A stretch of 64,000 bases of DNA from JABHIE01 sp964584805 (GTDB lineage: Bacteria; Planctomycetota; UBA1135). Shown here piece by piece: positions 62,178 to 64,000 of this stretch (the first letter of the stretch is position 1; each line of letters opens with the position of its first letter). Where the stretch lies: assembly GCA_964584805.1 (NCBI GenBank), contig CAZPAY010000002.1:1-64000 (forward strand). The letters run 5' to 3'. A model generated the notes under the pieces. That model ran no database searches, was not told the origin of the DNA, and worked only from the letters and a program-made list of their open reading frames with translations. Made by a program: the position numbers and the translations under genes.

Positions 62178-62792
62178 TTATAGCAGTTGCGCTATATATC
62201 CGAATTGAGCCCACCTTTCGGGCCACCAACGACCCTGCGATGGGGCGGCGTTGGAGTCTTCGATAAGTTCATAAGCGTCGCCCAAAGCGTTCTCGACGGC
62301 AAGGGCGCACATGCCATAGGGCGGGCCCCCTTCTTCAGTCGGCCTGTTTTCTGGAAACACAAGAGATACAACCCGTGCGGATGGTGCGCACAGCTTGGCC
62401 ACGGTCTTGCCCCATTTCGCTCTCAGTTTTAGCGGCAAAGCGCAGAAAAAAGTGTGGTCAAAAACCAAGTCGTATTTCTTTGCGGGCTTGTGGGCGAAAA
62501 AATCGGCAATCAGCAGTTTGGCGCCAGTGTTCAAAAACCGTGTGCCGACGGAGTCTTTTAGCTCATCGACGATGTCAAGTGCGACGACATCCCAACCAGC
62601 TTCGGCTAAGGCTAGGGCATCCCAGCCGAAACCGCAACCGGGGACCAAAACGCGGCCGATCTGACCCGTGCCGAGAGTGGGGTCGGCCTTGAGCCGCAGC
62701 ACTAACTCAGGGTGCGCCTCACCGAGATCCCAGGGGGTTGAGCCGCGGGCGTATCGGGCGGCCCAGTCGTGACTACAGGATGGTGAAGTCAA
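62178..62792 (-). CDS. TPMT-family SAM-dependent methyltransferase
   Basis: 204 residues. WAARYARGSTPWDLG at the start, the SAM-binding VLVPGCGFGWDALALAEAG, and FDHTFFCAL match the thiopurine S-methyltransferase family, which methylates small thiols, selenols or halides. The substrate cannot be named here. It overlaps the 3' end of the upstream secreted-protein gene by 20 bp on the same strand. Confidence 0.85.
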   Translation of the reverse strand: MTSPSCSHDWAARYARGSTPWDLGEAHPELVLRLKADPTLGTGQIGRVLVPGCGFGWDALALAEAGWDVVALDIVDELKDSVGTRFLNTGAKLLIADFFAHKPAKKYDLVFDHTFFCALPLKLRAKWGKTVAKLCAPSARVVSLVFPENRPTEEGGPPYGMCALAVENALGDAYELIEDSNAAPSQGRWWPERWAQFGYIAQLL

Positions 62793-63174
62793 TGCCGTTG
62801 CTGAATCTGCCTAGATAGTTGATTTTGAGGTCAACTTTGTCAGGCCAAAGCGTCCAGGGGACGACCGTCACCATGAGTGAGAATTTGCCTAGAAATGGAA
62901 TCTCGGGCGTGGCGAAAACATAGAGCGGAATGGAAGGAATCCAGCCAAACATCGGGAAGGCGCCAAAATCAAAGTTCATGCCGAAAATGAAAACCAATGA
63001 CTCTTGCTCGCCTTCGTCCGGGAGGCAGAACCAAATCGATGGTTCGTATGTCGCGGCAAGCGATTGCTGGCTTTGCGCGGTGACGGCCGCCGCTGGGATG
63101 AGTTGCGAGTCAGCCTCTTGCGGCAGTGCTTGCGGGATGGCAAGTGCGAAGATGAGGAGGAGGGAGGAAAGCAT
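62773..63174 (-). CDS. Small secreted protein of unknown function
   Basis: 133 residues with a signal peptide (SLLLIFALAIPQALPQ). The rest is hydrophobic and aromatic, with FGMNFDFGAFPMFGW and PWTLWPDKVDLKINY. No family recognised. It precedes the methyltransferase gene with an overlap, so they are cotranscribed. Confidence 0.6.
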   Translation of the reverse strand: MLSSLLLIFALAIPQALPQEADSQLIPAAAVTAQSQQSLAATYEPSIWFCLPDEGEQESLVFIFGMNFDFGAFPMFGWIPSIPLYVFATPEIPFLGKFSLMVTVVPWTLWPDKVDLKINYLGRFSNGIDFTIL

Positions 63175-63209
63175 GTCTTCATTATCGCACCAACCCGCGG
63201 TTTATGCAT

Positions 63210-63242
63210 AAAAAAAGGCCGCAACCTCGAAAGGTTGCGGCC
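63210..63242 (-). terminator. Rho-independent terminator of the Asp-box gene
   Basis: GGCCGCAACCT (63217-63227) pairs perfectly with AGGTTGCGGCC (63232-63242) around CGAA. On the minus strand the stem is followed by seven T's (63216-63210). It ends the gene at 63275-64000. Confidence 0.93.
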
Positions 63243-63274
63243 AGTCAGCGAGCAAACTCGCTTAAATACTGAAC

Positions 63275-64000
63275 TTACTGAACCGTAATGGACTCAACAT
63301 TAGTGATGGAGCCGTAGCTGCCGCCGCCAAGAAGAGTAATGGCTACAAAATTCAAAGATGAGCCGACAGGTACAGAGCCTGGCATACCTATAGATGGTGT
63401 CGCGCCCGAGCCGTCGGCTTGGATTTGACCCTTGATCATGCCACCGCGAGTTGCGTCGACATATGCATCGTAAGTAATGCCGAGGTCACGGCCGTCACCT
63501 GGGATGGGCAATGAACCGAGTGAACCAGAAGCGAGGACGACGAAGTTAGCGCCGGCTTCGCTGGCAGGGTAACCCGAGACTTCCCAGTTAACTGGGTTGC
63601 CGGCGGAGAAAGTGCCCATTGCGTAGAGGCTAGCGCCCATAAAGCCGCCAACATACTGTTGGTTTTGACCGAGGTCATCAGAGAGCCACGCACCAACAAC
63701 ATTGTTGTAGACATTGTCGTAAGCGACTTCGACGTAGTCGGCGTCAAAGGCATCTTGCGTGCCTGCAGCCATGTCGACTTGAGCAGCCCAAGTTGCGCCA
63801 CCGTCTTGCGACATGGCAGCCATTGGGAACTCAGCGCCGCCCATGCCACCCCATGCCGCGGCGACGGTTTCGGTGCCACCGACCAAGCGTGGGTAAGTTG
63901 CGCCGCCAGTGGAAACCTGGTTCGTTGTCCAAGTTGCACCATTGTCAAAGCTAGAAGCGACCATCATTTCGTCGGCGCCCGTTGCGTTGTCTTCCCAGGC
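63275..64000 (-). CDS. Secreted Asp-box (BNR) repeat protein, partial (5' end outside window)
   Basis: Frame open from the window end to a stop at 63275-63277; about 241 residues of C-terminus. Two repeats fit the Asp-box pattern: SFDNGATWTTNQV and SQDGGATWAAQVD, as in sialidase-like beta-propellers. The C-terminal ~100 residues are Gly/Ser-rich and beta-stranded. The catalytic residues of sialidases would be outside the window, so the activity is open. An in-frame ATG at 63967 is internal. Confidence 0.75.
   Translation of the reverse strand, partial: AWEDNATGADEMMVASSFDNGATWTTNQVSTGGATYPRLVGGTETVAAAWGGMGGAEFPMAAMSQDGGATWAAQVDMAAGTQDAFDADYVEVAYDNVYNNVVGAWLSDDLGQNQQYVGGFMGASLYAMGTFSAGNPVNWEVSGYPASEAGANFVVLASGSLGSLPIPGDGRDLGITYDAYVDATRGGMIKGQIQADGSGATPSIGMPGSVPVGSSLNFVAITLLGGGSYGSITNVESITVQ

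Noticed and set aside
1..64000. tRNA, rRNA or CRISPR array
   Set aside because: I saw no cloverleaf with TTCRA-type arm, no rRNA-like sequence and no regularly spaced repeats.

Overview
The window reads as one chromosomal stretch of a bacterium with moderate GC, apart from an AT-rich foreign block at about 50.7-52.2 kb. An aerobic, lipid-anchoring, Gram-negative-type cell fits the content: alternative complex III followed by a caa3 oxidase, LpoB/YcfL lipoproteins, many lipobox and Sec signal peptides, and large secreted proteins with calcium-loop, lamin-tail, vWA and Asp-box modules. Planctomycetota or a close relative is my best guess from this mix. It is an inference; no rRNA or marker gene is present to settle it.

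Layout. 1-10.9 kb: a partial secreted heme/FN3 lipoprotein, a diverged GHMP kinase, an AlkA glycosylase, an acyl-CoA dehydrogenase, an LpoB/YcfL/COG3014 lipoprotein operon, and divergent mutS plus a HAD phosphatase. 11-17.7 kb: a sigma-70-type factor with a four-cysteine insert and a perfect palindrome in its promoter, then lipA and a branched-chain-type 2-oxoacid dehydrogenase cluster with two E1-alpha genes. 17.8-31.3 kb: actA, actB, actC, a fused actDE, actF, a SCO chaperone and caa3 oxidase genes. 31.3-36.0 kb, opposite strand: heme A and oxidase assembly genes (ctaB, ctaA, a diheme cytochrome, DUF420, SCO).

36.4-47.1 kb is the most unusual part: eight tightly packed, mostly overlapping genes ending at a clear terminator. 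In order they are a TPR protein, a PqqD-like recognition protein, a PylC-like ATP-grasp ligase, a secreted TPR protein, a degenerate ATP-grasp paralogue, a DapDC/ODC-fold PLP decarboxylase with an altered substrate motif, a urea-transporter domain fused to a sirtuin, and an exported thioredoxin whose active site is U-G-P-C. The selenocysteine is encoded by an in-frame TGA with a hairpin just downstream. I know of no described system with this set. It looks like a biosynthetic or modification pathway, possibly on a peptide or amino-acid-like substrate.

47.1-56.8 kb: a radical SAM protein, a glycosyltransferase, a lipoprotein, a hemerythrin-like protein, lpd (the E3 of the dehydrogenase), lipB, and an ADP-forming acyl-CoA synthetase. 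The hemerythrin/lpd junction is present twice as an exact 874-bp direct repeat flanking 1,468 bp of AT-rich DNA with genes cut at both ends. This most probably is an assembly or library chimera. Deleting one repeat plus the insert restores a normal locus. 56.8-64 kb: secreted proteins (MBL plus lamin tail, vWA, calcium-loop repeats, Asp-box) and a TPMT-like methyltransferase.

Taken together, LipB and LipA would lipoylate E2, and Lpd would serve as E3. The acyl-CoA products could feed the acyl-CoA dehydrogenase or the ADP-forming synthetase. Electrons would leave through complex III and caa3.
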